Notes: a model not told the origin generated them from the sequence alone. 7,143 bases of DNA from an uncultured Clostridia bacterium (GCA_904502055.1 CAJGDZ010000085.1:1-7143); one strand, 5' to 3'; counted from the first letter of the stretch, positions 1 through 6,482 are shown. Numbers and translations are program-made.

Positions 1-819
1 CTGCACATTCCGATCTTCCATATGGAGGCCGGAAACCGTTGCAAGGACGAGTGCCTTCCCGAGGAGACCAACCGCCGTATTGTGGACATCATTTCGGACG
101 TGAATATGGCGTATTCCGAGCACGCCCGTCGCTATCTTGCCGATTGCGGTCTGCCCAAGGAGCGTACGTATGTGACCGGCTCCCCGATGGCAGAGGTGCT
201 TCATAACAATCTTGCCGAAATTGAGGCAAGCGACATTCACGCGCGTCTGGGGCTGGAGAAGGGGAGATACATTCTTCTTTCCGCTCACCGTGAGGAAAAC
301 ATCGACACCGAAAAGAACTTTGTCAGTCTCTTTAGCGCCATCAACAAAATGGCGGAGAAATACGATATGCCCATCCTGTATTCCTGCCACCCGAGAAGCC
401 GCAACCGCCTGGAGGCAAGCGGATTTGTGCTTGATGAGCGCGTGATCCGTCACGAGCCGCTTGGCTTCCACGATTATAACTGCCTGCAGATGAACGCGTT
501 TTGTGTGGTTTCCGACAGCGGCACACTTCCGGAGGAAAGCAGCTTCTTTACCAGCATCGGACACCCGTTCCCGGCTGTGTGCATTCGTACCTCTACCGAG
601 CGTCCTGAGGCGCTGGACAAGGCATGCTTTATCCTGTCGGGCATTGACGAGAAGGGCCTTTTGCAGTCGGTGGACACGGCAGTTGAGATGAACCGAAACG
701 GCGATTACGGCATTCCCGTGCCCGATTATATTGAGGAAAATGTGTCCTCTAAGGTCGTTAAGATCATCCAGTCCTACGTGGGTGTGGTAAACAAGATGGT
801 TTGGAGAAAAGACGTATGA
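1..819 (+). CDS. capG: UDP-N-acetylglucosamine 2-epimerase family enzyme, CapG/WbjD/FnlC type (5'-truncated by the window)
   Basis: The reading frame is open from base 1, so the start lies upstream. The visible 272 residues are the C-terminal part of a protein whose family is usually about 370-380 residues. By family, this enzyme inverts C2 of UDP-2-acetamido-2,6-dideoxy-L-talose, giving UDP-N-acetyl-L-fucosamine in the cytoplasm for capsule or other surface glycans. Visible hallmarks, numbered from the first codon in the window, are HMEAGNR (7-13), PEETNR (20-25), SAHREEN (94-100), SDSGTLPEES (171-180) and STERPE (198-203). These match the active-site and UDP-binding blocks of the non-hydrolysing 2-epimerases. 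MEAGNRC and the IVD..SDVNM stretch resemble CapG more than the WecB/MnaA UDP-GlcNAc epimerases, as I remember those families. Its stop TGA overlaps the start of the next gene, a CapF homologue, which supports the FucNAc assignment. The remaining alternative is a 2-epimerase acting on another UDP-HexNAc. Confidence 0.9.
   Translation: MHIPIFHMEAGNRCKDECLPEETNRRIVDIISDVNMAYSEHARRYLADCGLPKERTYVTGSPMAEVLHNNLAEIEASDIHARLGLEKGRYILLSAHREENIDTEKNFVSLFSAINKMAEKYDMPILYSCHPRSRNRLEASGFVLDERVIRHEPLGFHDYNCLQMNAFCVVSDSGTLPEESSFFTSIGHPFPAVCIRTSTERPEALDKACFILSGIDEKGLLQSVDTAVEMNRNGDYGIPVPDYIEENVSSKVVKIIQSYVGVVNKMVWRKDV
803..806 (+). promoter_or_regulatory. Ribosome-binding site deciding the capF-type start
   Basis: GGAG inside the 3' end of the epimerase gene lies 9 bases before ATG 816. 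It favours ATG 816 over the in-frame TTG at 801, which has no ribosome-binding site placed for it and would put the GGAG inside the coding sequence. Confidence 0.65.
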
Positions 820-2015
820 ACATACTGATTACGGGCGCGAAGGGGTTTGTGGGACGCAACCTTGCGGAGAACCTGAAGAACATTCGCGACGGGAAAAATC
901 GCACGCGTCCCGCTCTTAGGATCGAGGAGATCTACGAGTACGATCTTGACAATACGCAGGAGGAGCTGGACCAATTCTGCCAAAAAGCGGACTTTGTTTT
1001 TAACCTTGCGGGGGTAAACCGCCCGAAGGATCCCGAGGAGTTCAAGGCAGGGAACTTTGGCTTTGCTTCCATGTTACTGGATACGCTGAAAAAGCACAAA
1101 AACACCTGTCCCGTTATGCTCTCGTCCTCCATTCAGGCCACGCTGAAGGGGCGCTTTGGTACGTCGGAATACGGCCTCTCAAAGCGCGCCGGCGAGGAGG
1201 CATTTTTCGCCTACGGTGAGGAGACGGGGGCGAGGGTTCTGGTTTACCGATTTCCGAATCTTGTGGGCAAGTGGGTGCGCCCGAACTATAACAGCGCGGT
1301 CGGCACCTTTTGCCATAACATTGCCCACGATCTCCCCATCACGGTAAACGATCCGTCGGTAGAGCTGGAGCTTTTGTTTGTTGACGATCTGGTAGAGGAG
1401 ATGCTGGATGCCCTTGAGGGCAAGGAGCACCGCTGTGAATTCGACGGTGTCAACACCGTTCTGAGTGAAAACGGAAGGTACTGCGCCGCGCCCGTGACAC
1501 ATCGGGCTACGCTTGGCTATATTGTTGAATGCCTGCACACCTTCCGCGACCAGCCGAGCACACTTGTGATTCCCGAAATTCCAAACGGCAGCTTTGAGAA
1601 AAAGCTGTATTCGATGTATCTGTCTTATTTGCCAAAGGAAAAGGTGGCGTTTCCGCTCAAAATGAACGTGGACGATCGCGGAAGCTTTACCGAGCTGCTT
1701 AAGACTAAGTCCTGCGGACAGGTCAGCGTGAACATCTCAAAGCCCGGTATCACCAAGGGGCAGCACTGGCACAATTCCAAGTGGGAATTTTTCATTGTTG
1801 TTTCGGGTCACGCCCTCATTGAGGAGCGTAAGATCGGAACCGACGAGGTGCTTCGCTTTGAGGTCAGCGGGGACAAGATCGAGGCGGTGCATATGCTCCC
1901 GGGCTATACGCACAACATCATCAATCTTTCGGACACCGAGGATCTGGTTACGGTCATGTGGGCCAACGAGGCCTTTGACCCGTCCCACCCCGACACCTTC
2001 GGCGAGCCCGTATAA
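816..2015 (+). CDS. capF: Bifunctional UDP-6-deoxy-hexosulose 3-epimerase/4-reductase with cupin domain, CapF/WbjC/FnlB type
   Basis: This 399-residue protein is the middle enzyme of UDP-L-FucNAc synthesis. In the characterised family the C-terminal cupin epimerises C3 of the CapE product, and the N-terminal short-chain dehydrogenase domain then reduces C4 with NADPH, giving UDP-2-acetamido-2,6-dideoxy-L-talose. The sequence shows a Rossmann loop GAKGFVG (7-13), LAGVNRP (64-70), SSSIQA (103-108) and the catalytic pair Y119/K123 in YGLSK. The linker YLSYLP is at 268-273. The cupin begins near MNVDDRGSFTE (283-293) and carries the likely metal ligands H317 and H319 (QHWH), E324 and H366 (GYTHN). 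The closing block MWANEAFDP...PDTF is also typical. The start at ATG 816 overlaps the upstream TGA (ATGA), indicating translational coupling. At 399 residues it is somewhat longer than the roughly 370-residue S. aureus enzyme; from memory, the extra length falls near residues 25-45 and 202-232. All expected catalytic and metal-binding residues are present. Confidence 0.93.
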   Translation: MNILITGAKGFVGRNLAENLKNIRDGKNRTRPALRIEEIYEYDLDNTQEELDQFCQKADFVFNLAGVNRPKDPEEFKAGNFGFASMLLDTLKKHKNTCPVMLSSSIQATLKGRFGTSEYGLSKRAGEEAFFAYGEETGARVLVYRFPNLVGKWVRPNYNSAVGTFCHNIAHDLPITVNDPSVELELLFVDDLVEEMLDALEGKEHRCEFDGVNTVLSENGRYCAAPVTHRATLGYIVECLHTFRDQPSTLVIPEIPNGSFEKKLYSMYLSYLPKEKVAFPLKMNVDDRGSFTELLKTKSCGQVSVNISKPGITKGQHWHNSKWEFFIVVSGHALIEERKIGTDEVLRFEVSGDKIEAVHMLPGYTHNIINLSDTEDLVTVMWANEAFDPSHPDTFGEPV

Positions 2016-2017
2016 AG

Positions 2018-2025
2018 AAAGGAGG
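2018..2025 (+). promoter_or_regulatory. Strong ribosome-binding site for the nucleotidyltransferase-like gene
   Basis: AAAGGAGG lies 7 bases before ATG 2033 and begins 3 bases after the capF-type stop. It is close to a perfect anti-Shine-Dalgarno match. The short gap leaves no room for a promoter, so this gene belongs to the same operon. Confidence 0.8.
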
Positions 2026-2032
2026 CAAGATC

Positions 2033-3184
2033 ATGGAAAAAGTCGTTCGGATTATGATGGATCTGATCGCAAGCGAGGTTTGCGGTAAGACTGTTGACAA
2101 TGAAAAATATGTGTGTTCCGACGAAGAGCTTGAAAAGCTTTATCGGCTTTCCAAGAGCCACGATCTTGCCCATATTGTCGGCAATGCGCTCATTAGGAAT
2201 GATCTTATTGCGGACAAGGAGCTTTTGGAGAAATTCAGAAAGCAGATCTTTCTTGCCGTCTACCGTTATGAAGCTATAAACGACGAGCTTGGCCGTCTGC
2301 GAGGCATCCTTGAAGGTGCGGGCATTCCGTTTATTTCCCTTAAGGGGGCGGTGATACGAACGTATTATCCCGAGCCGTGGATGCGCACAAGCTGCGATAT
2401 TGATATTTTGGTTTGCCGTGAGCAGCTCGACAAAGCGACCGGGCTTCTGGAGACAGAGCTTGGCTATACAGACAGGGTGGAGAATTACCACGATGTTTCG
2501 ATGATGTCGCCGAGCGGCGTTCACCTGGAGCTTCACCACAGCATCAAGGAAAATGCGGACAATCTGGACGCATTGCTTGCGGAATGCTGGAGCTACGCCG
2601 ATTCCGCGGGTGGATGCGAGTACGCTTTTTCTCCCGAATTTTTCCTGTTTCATCAGTTCTCCCACGCGGCATATCATTTTTTACATGGTGGTTGCGGCGT
2701 GCGGCCGTTTTTGGATCTGTATTTACTGAATCGAAAGCTGAGCTTTGATCGCGGTGCTCTGGAAGGTATGCTTGAAAAAGCAGGAATCAAGCGCTTTTCG
2801 GGGATGGCGTTTCGCCTTGCTGACGTATGGTTTGGCGACGTGGAGCACGATGAACTCACCAAGCAAATGGAGCAATTCGTTTTGTCGGGCGGCGTATACG
2901 GAACGCTGGAAAATTCCGTGGCCGTCAGTCAGCAGAAGCAAAAGGGACGGATCGGTCACATTCTTCATCGCGTGTGGCTTCCGTATGAATTGCTTTGCGT
3001 TTCCTATCCCCGCTTGCGTGGGCGGCGTTATCTGCAGCCGTTTTACGAGCTTGTGCGGTGGCTTCGGATTTTTAAGCCGAATACATATCGGAAAAAGAGT
3101 CGGGAGCTGGAGGCGGTCAAAAATTTGAGCACAGAGAAAAAGAGTGAAGTGAATCAAATGTTACAGCAGCTTGAGCTGTTATAA
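2033..3184 (+). CDS. Uncharacterised nucleotidyltransferase-fold protein (NTP_transf_5 / PF14907 type)
   Basis: This 383-residue soluble protein resembles the 'nucleotidyltransferase family protein' group (NTP_transf_5) found in many polysaccharide and peptide-modification clusters; its substrate and reaction are not established. The family signature is visible: IPFISLKGA (98-106), then the tyrosine-proline pair at 112-113, R118, and SCDIDILV (120-127), whose D122 and D124 are the probable metal-binding aspartates of a DxD nucleotidyltransferase core. HLELHHSI (164-171) follows, matching the H-E-H segment that usually comes next. The C-terminal half (about 205-383) is helical-looking and basic, with FFLFHQFSHAAYHFLHGG (203-220) as a histidine-rich helix. 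There is no signal peptide or clear membrane segment. A strong ribosome-binding site just downstream of the capF-type gene and the terminator overlapping the stop make this the last gene of the FucNAc operon. The context suggests a role in surface glycan assembly, but that is inference. The family match is from memory, without a profile search. Confidence 0.8.
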   Translation: MEKVVRIMMDLIASEVCGKTVDNEKYVCSDEELEKLYRLSKSHDLAHIVGNALIRNDLIADKELLEKFRKQIFLAVYRYEAINDELGRLRGILEGAGIPFISLKGAVIRTYYPEPWMRTSCDIDILVCREQLDKATGLLETELGYTDRVENYHDVSMMSPSGVHLELHHSIKENADNLDALLAECWSYADSAGGCEYAFSPEFFLFHQFSHAAYHFLHGGCGVRPFLDLYLLNRKLSFDRGALEGMLEKAGIKRFSGMAFRLADVWFGDVEHDELTKQMEQFVLSGGVYGTLENSVAVSQQKQKGRIGHILHRVWLPYELLCVSYPRLRGRRYLQPFYELVRWLRIFKPNTYRKKSRELEAVKNLSTEKKSEVNQMLQQLELL

Positions 3185-3218
3185 AAAAGAACCGAAGTCA
3201 TGACTTCGGTTCTTTTTT
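3183..3218 (+). terminator. Perfect palindromic intrinsic terminator of the FucNAc operon
   Basis: An uninterrupted 18-bp inverted repeat, left arm 3183-3200 and right arm 3201-3218. The GC-bearing core is GAACCGAAGTCA and the arms are flanked by A6 and T6. The T6 follows the stem, as in a Rho-independent terminator. Because A6 precedes it, the structure should also stop transcription from the other strand. It begins within the TAA stop (3182-3184) of the nucleotidyltransferase-like gene. Confidence 0.92.
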
Positions 3219-3271
3219 GTGAATTTATGGCTGAATCCTCGTGAAAAGATGAAAAAAATATGTAAAAGCCC

Positions 3272-3300
3272 TTGACGAAATTTTTGGTAAATGATAAAAT
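3272..3300 (+). promoter_or_regulatory. Sigma-A promoter with extended -10 for the Na/Pi symporter-family gene
   Basis: TTGACG at 3272-3277 and TAAAAT at 3295-3300 are separated by 17 bases, and TG at 3292-3293 forms an extended -10. The start codon is 39 bases beyond the -10. The promoter lies just after the upstream terminator, so the downstream gene is an independent transcription unit. I see no convincing operator or Pho-box-like repeat next to it. Confidence 0.8.
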
Positions 3301-3339
3301 AATACAAGATATTGTTTTATTTAAAACGGAGGTTCTTTA

Positions 3340-5097
3340 ATGTTTGACATTTTTGACGTGCTTGCCTTGATTGGCGGCTTGTGTCTTTTTTTATTCGGTA
3401 TGAACATTATGGGCGACGGTCTGGAGCGCCGCGCGGGAAATAGCCTTAAGGCACTTCTCGGAAAGCTTACGGGAAATAAGTTTACCGGCTTTTTGACGGG
3501 TATGGGCGTGACGGCTGTCATCCAGAGCTCGTCGGCTACGACGGTTATGGTCGTCGGCTTTGTTAACTCCAAGCTCATGACGCTCAAGCAGTCCATCGGT
3601 GTTATCATGGGTGCCAACATCGGCACGACCATCACCGCGTGGATCCTCAGCCTTGGCGGTATCGCGAGCGATAACGTCTTTATGAAGCTTTTGAAGCCGA
3701 CCTCGTTTACACCGGTTCTGGCACTCATCGGTATCGCCTATACGATGTTCTCCAAGTCATCCAAGCGCAAGGACACGGGCACCATTCTTTTGGGCTTTGC
3801 CACGCTGATGTTTGGTATGGACGCGATGAGCGATGCGGTTTCGGGCCTGGCTAACGTCCCCGAATTCCGCAATCTTTTCCTCGCGTTTGAAAACCCCATC
3901 CTCGGCGTTCTGGTCGGTGCAGTGGTTACGGCCATTATCCAGTCCAGCTCCGCATCGGTCGGTATTCTGCAGGCGCTCAGTGCTACGGGTGCGGTAACCT
4001 ACGGCGCCGCTATCCCGATCGTTATGGGTCAGGGTATCGGTACCTGTGTAACGGCTTTGCTTTCCTCGATCGGTACGACCAAGAATGCAAAGCGCGCAGC
4101 CTTGGTTCACCTTTCCTTCAACGTGATCGGTACGGTGCTTTGGCTTTCGGTCTTCAGCGTTCTTTCGCATATCTTTGAACCGATGATATTGAACGAGTCG
4201 GCAAGTTATCTCGGCATTGCCGTTTGTCACACGGGCTTCAAGGCTCTGTGCGCTTTGGTTTTGCTTCCGGCATCTGAACTCTTGGAGAAGCTGGCATACA
4301 AGCTGGTTCCCGAGGGCAAGACACCCGAGAAGGCAGTCGAGCTGGACGAGCGTTTGCTTGCCACACCGCCTATCGCCGTTGAGCAGAGCTGCCGTCTGGC
4401 GGCCAAAATGGCGGCAGAGGCTGTTGAGGGCTTCCGCCTGAGCATTGAGGCAGTAGAAAATTACAGCGCGGAGACTGTGAAAAAGATTCGCAAGATCGAG
4501 GGAGATACTGACCATTACGAGGACGTTCTTGGCACCTTCCTTGCCAAGCTTGGCAAAAGTCAGATTTCCGATGAGGACGGTATTACGGTAACCAAGCTTC
4601 TCAAGGCCATCGGAGATTTCGAGAGAATTTCCGACCACGCCGTAAACGTGATCGAGTCGATCGAGGAAATGAGAGAGAAGGGCATTCAGTTCTCGCCGAT
4701 CGCCAAGCAGGAGCTTGACGTTCTGTGCCGTGCAGTTGACGAAACACTGGTGATGACCGAGTCGGCATTTGTGGGAGACGATCTTTCCATTGCCTACAAC
4801 GTAGAGCCTCTTGAGCAGGTGATCGACAACCTCAAGGATCTGCTTCGTAACAATCACATTCACCGCCTCAAGGAGGGTGCATGTACGGTGGAGACCGGCT
4901 TTATCTGGTCGGACCTTCTTACCAACCTTGAACGCGTGAGCGATCATTGCTCGAACATCGCCGCCGGTATTATCGACGCCAAGGCGCATACGATGAACTC
5001 GCATGAGGTTATCAACAACTTTAAGAAGGATAGTCCGCTCTTTGCGGAAAAATACGAGGAATATGCGGAAAAATATTCCATTTCGCAGCGTTCCTGA
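3340..5097 (+). CDS. Na+/phosphate cotransporter family protein with C-terminal PhoU-like domain
   Basis: This 585-residue inner-membrane protein belongs to the Na/Pi cotransporter family (PNaS/NptA type), which couples sodium entry to phosphate uptake or export. The membrane half (about 1-320) holds two inverted-topology repeats with the diagnostic motifs QSSSATT (62-68) and GANIGTT (91-97), then QSSSAS (201-206) and GQGIGTC (230-236). Several hydrophobic helices surround them (about 7-25, 50-75, 125-137, 147-163, 185-212, 220-242, 255-278 and 292-310). The C-terminal half (about 350-580) is soluble and helical, with two PhoU-like metal-site motifs, ERISDHA (428-434) and ERVSDHC (531-537). 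The full length fits the symporter-plus-PhoU architecture. The ATG has a cGGAGGt site 7 bases upstream and begins with a hydrophobic segment. It has its own promoter and terminator and is not operonic with its neighbours. The PhoU domain suggests phosphate-responsive control of transport; the substrate is inferred from the family. Confidence 0.93.
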   Translation: MFDIFDVLALIGGLCLFLFGMNIMGDGLERRAGNSLKALLGKLTGNKFTGFLTGMGVTAVIQSSSATTVMVVGFVNSKLMTLKQSIGVIMGANIGTTITAWILSLGGIASDNVFMKLLKPTSFTPVLALIGIAYTMFSKSSKRKDTGTILLGFATLMFGMDAMSDAVSGLANVPEFRNLFLAFENPILGVLVGAVVTAIIQSSSASVGILQALSATGAVTYGAAIPIVMGQGIGTCVTALLSSIGTTKNAKRAALVHLSFNVIGTVLWLSVFSVLSHIFEPMILNESASYLGIAVCHTGFKALCALVLLPASELLEKLAYKLVPEGKTPEKAVELDERLLATPPIAVEQSCRLAAKMAAEAVEGFRLSIEAVENYSAETVKKIRKIEGDTDHYEDVLGTFLAKLGKSQISDEDGITVTKLLKAIGDFERISDHAVNVIESIEEMREKGIQFSPIAKQELDVLCRAVDETLVMTESAFVGDDLSIAYNVEPLEQVIDNLKDLLRNNHIHRLKEGACTVETGFIWSDLLTNLERVSDHCSNIAAGIIDAKAHTMNSHEVINNFKKDSPLFAEKYEEYAEKYSISQRS

Positions 5098-5114
5098 CAG
5101 ATCGGATCTCAAGG

Positions 5115-5143
5115 AAAAGTCCCTGTAAAACAGGGACTTTTTT
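5115..5143 (+). terminator. Intrinsic terminator of the Na/Pi symporter-family gene
   Basis: An 11-bp perfect stem (5115-5125 pairing with 5131-5141) with loop TAAAA, core GTCCCTG/CAGGGAC, and T6 at 5138-5143. It begins 17 bases after the stop codon and separates this unit from ftsZ. Confidence 0.93.
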
Positions 5144-5156
5144 CGTTTGGGGATGG

Positions 5157-5194
5157 TTTTTTGAAAAAAACAAAAAAAACGCAAAAAAATTAAA
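5157..5194 (+). promoter_or_regulatory. A-tract-rich leader upstream of the ftsZ promoter (possible UP element or bent DNA)
   Basis: After a T6 run this stretch contains A7 (5164-5170), A8 (5172-5179) and A7 (5183-5189), separated by one to three bases. The tract centres are about 8.5 and 10.5 bases apart, near one helical turn, and the block ends about 10 bases before the putative -35. The position suits an RNA polymerase alpha-subunit contact (UP element) or intrinsic curvature. The function is inferred; only the base pattern is seen. Confidence 0.45.
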
Positions 5195-5202
5195 GAAACC
5201 CC

Positions 5203-5231
5203 TTGCAAAATCCTTAAAAATGTATTATTAT
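5203..5231 (+). promoter_or_regulatory. Putative sigma-A promoter of ftsZ
   Basis: TTGCAA at 5203-5208 and TATTAT at 5226-5231 are 17 bases apart. A perfect TATAAT at 5229-5234 overlaps this -10, but its 20-base spacing is less favourable. The run of alternating T and A beyond makes the exact -10 and start site uncertain. The implied leader is about 45 bases. Confidence 0.65.
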
Positions 5232-5270
5232 AATATATATAAAAGTATAACTGTATCTAATTACAATTTC

Positions 5271-5275
5271 GGAGG
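5271..5275 (+). promoter_or_regulatory. Ribosome-binding site deciding the ftsZ start
   Basis: GGAGG lies 8 bases before ATG 5284. An in-frame GTG at 5278 is only two bases after the motif, too close for initiation, so ATG 5284 is chosen. Confidence 0.85.
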
Positions 5276-5283
5276 ACGTGCGA

Positions 5284-6423
5284 ATGCCAATTTTCGAACA
5301 TGACAATAGCTTTGAAAGCGGTGTAAATATTAAGGTTATCGGTGTCGGCGGCGGTGGAAACAACGCAGTCAACCGAATGATTGCAGCCAATATTCGCGGT
5401 GTTGAGTTCATTGCGGTGAATACCGACCGCCAGGTGCTTAAGACCTCTGCGGCTCCTAACCAGCTTGTGATCGGTGAGAAGATCACCAAGGGCTTTGGTG
5501 CCGGCGCTAACCCTGAGATCGGTGCACGCTCGGCCGAGGAGTCGATCGAGGAGATCCGCGCGCTTCTTGAGGGCGCAGATATGGTGTTTATTACTGCCGG
5601 TATGGGCGGTGGAACCGGAACGGGTGCCGCTCCCATCGTGGCACGTGTGGCCAAGGATATGGATATTCTGACCGTGGCGATCGTTACCAAGCCGTTTGGC
5701 TTTGAGGGCAAGAGAAGAATGGTACAGGCCGATGCGGGTATTGCGGAGCTCAAGCAGTACGTGGATGCGCTTGTTGTCATCCCGAACGAGAGACTCAAGC
5801 AGGTTTCGGACACGCGTATCACGCTGTCCAACGCCTTTGAGGTGGCGGATGATGTGCTTCGCCGCGGTGTTCAGAGCGTCTCGGAGCTGATCAACGTTCC
5901 CGGCTTTATCAATCTGGACTTTGCTGACGTAACCTCGGTTATGCAGAATGCCGGCTACGCGCATATGGGTGTGGGTAACGCTACGGGTAAGGACAAGGCA
6001 GAGCACGCCGCTAAGATGGCGATCTCCAGCCCGCTTCTGGAAACCTCGATCAAGGGTGCCACCGGTATCCTGATCAGCATTGCCGCCTCGCACGATGTTG
6101 GACTTGAGGACGTGGATCTGGCTTCCACGATGATCTCCAATGAGGCAAGCCCCGATGCGAACGTTATCTGGGGTGTTTCCTTTGATCCCGAGCTTGACGA
6201 TGAGATGAAGATCACCATCATCGCGACCGGCTTCGACAGAAAGCCCGACGATCCTTACTACCGCAATCAGGCGGCGCTTGAGCCTACGAACACCATTGAG
6301 CTTCCTCAGGAGATCAGTCTTGAGGAGGCAGAGGCAGTTGAGGAGGTTCAGCCCGAGAAGGAAATCCGTCTTGACAGCAAGTTGGATCTCAATGATCCCT
6401 GGGAAGCTTTTAAGAGAAAGTAA
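5284..6423 (+). CDS. ftsZ: Cell division protein FtsZ
   Basis: This 379-residue protein is the bacterial tubulin homologue that polymerises with GTP into the cytokinetic Z-ring at midcell. The GTP-binding N-terminal domain shows IGVGGGGNNAVNRM (19-32), AVNTDRQ (44-50), the tubulin signature GGGTGTG (108-114) and TKPFGFEGKRR (135-145). The synergy (T7) loop is NLDFADV (210-216), with N210, D212 and D215 as the conserved polar residues that activate GTP hydrolysis in the adjoining subunit. The core ends near TGFDRK (315-320). A short acidic linker (about 321-360) and the C-terminal peptide LDLNDPWEAFKRK (367-379) follow. That tail differs from the familiar D-I-P-x-F-L-R/K consensus. The gene has its own promoter and lies between a phosphate-transporter-family gene and a DUF554 gene, with no ftsA, ftsQ or mur genes in view. 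A stand-alone ftsZ is not unusual in Clostridia. The identification is secure. Confidence 0.98.
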   Translation: MPIFEHDNSFESGVNIKVIGVGGGGNNAVNRMIAANIRGVEFIAVNTDRQVLKTSAAPNQLVIGEKITKGFGAGANPEIGARSAEESIEEIRALLEGADMVFITAGMGGGTGTGAAPIVARVAKDMDILTVAIVTKPFGFEGKRRMVQADAGIAELKQYVDALVVIPNERLKQVSDTRITLSNAFEVADDVLRRGVQSVSELINVPGFINLDFADVTSVMQNAGYAHMGVGNATGKDKAEHAAKMAISSPLLETSIKGATGILISIAASHDVGLEDVDLASTMISNEASPDANVIWGVSFDPELDDEMKITIIATGFDRKPDDPYYRNQAALEPTNTIELPQEISLEEAEAVEEVQPEKEIRLDSKLDLNDPWEAFKRK

Positions 6424-6433
6424 AATAACAGAA

Positions 6434-6460
6434 CAAACGGGCAAATTTTTTGCCCGTTTG
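6434..6460 (+). terminator. Hairpin between ftsZ and the DUF554 gene (atypical or partial terminator)
   Basis: A 12-bp perfect stem pairs 6434-6445 with 6449-6460 around loop TTT; the core is CGGGCA/TGCCCG. Six T's (6446-6451) lie in the loop and the start of the right arm, and no T-run follows the stem on this strand. It starts 10 bases after the ftsZ stop and ends 22 bases before the next ATG. It may be a weak terminator, an attenuator giving lower expression of the downstream gene, or a 3'-end-stabilising structure for ftsZ mRNA. Confidence 0.6.
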
Positions 6461-6471
6461 CATTTGAATGT

Positions 6472-6475
6472 GGGA
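6472..6475 (+). promoter_or_regulatory. Weak ribosome-binding site for the DUF554 gene
   Basis: GGGA lies 7 bases before ATG 6483. This is far poorer than the GGAGG sites elsewhere in the window. In-frame ATG 6468 and GTG 6477 also exist but have no ribosome-binding site, and 6468 sits against the hairpin base, so 6483 is preferred with modest certainty. Confidence 0.45.
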
Positions 6476-6482
6476 TGTGTTT

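Noticed and set aside
801..815. TTG start for the capF-type gene
   Set aside because: It would add MEKRR before a typical Rossmann N-terminus and place the GGAG ribosome-binding site inside the gene. ATG 816 gives the expected MNILITGAKGFVG start and an ATGA overlap.
1904..2677. Minus-strand open frame (257 codons) opposite the nucleotidyltransferase-like gene
   Set aside because: It spans two well-supported + strand genes and the junction between them, with no motif or initiation signal.
3219..3339. Possible Pho-box or other phosphate-responsive operator upstream of the Na/Pi symporter-family gene
   Set aside because: I looked for direct repeats near the -35 and found none convincing. Only a plain extended -10 promoter is supported.
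3757..5208. Long minus-strand open frame (483 codons) opposite the Na/Pi symporter-family gene
   Set aside because: The + strand has unmistakable Na/Pi symporter and PhoU motifs, while the minus translation has no recognisable domain, is rich in R, H and L in the way antisense frames are, and would have to begin beyond the + strand terminator with no ribosome-binding site.
5098..5283. Possible small RNA or riboswitch between the Na/Pi symporter-family gene and ftsZ
   Set aside because: Only the terminator hairpin and A/T-rich promoter sequence are visible. The likely leader after the promoter is about 45 bases, too short for a known riboswitch class, and no paired domain stands out.
5257..6444. 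Long minus-strand open frame (395 codons) opposite ftsZ
   Set aside because: It mirrors ftsZ codon structure, has no domain signature, and no promoter or ribosome-binding site suits it.
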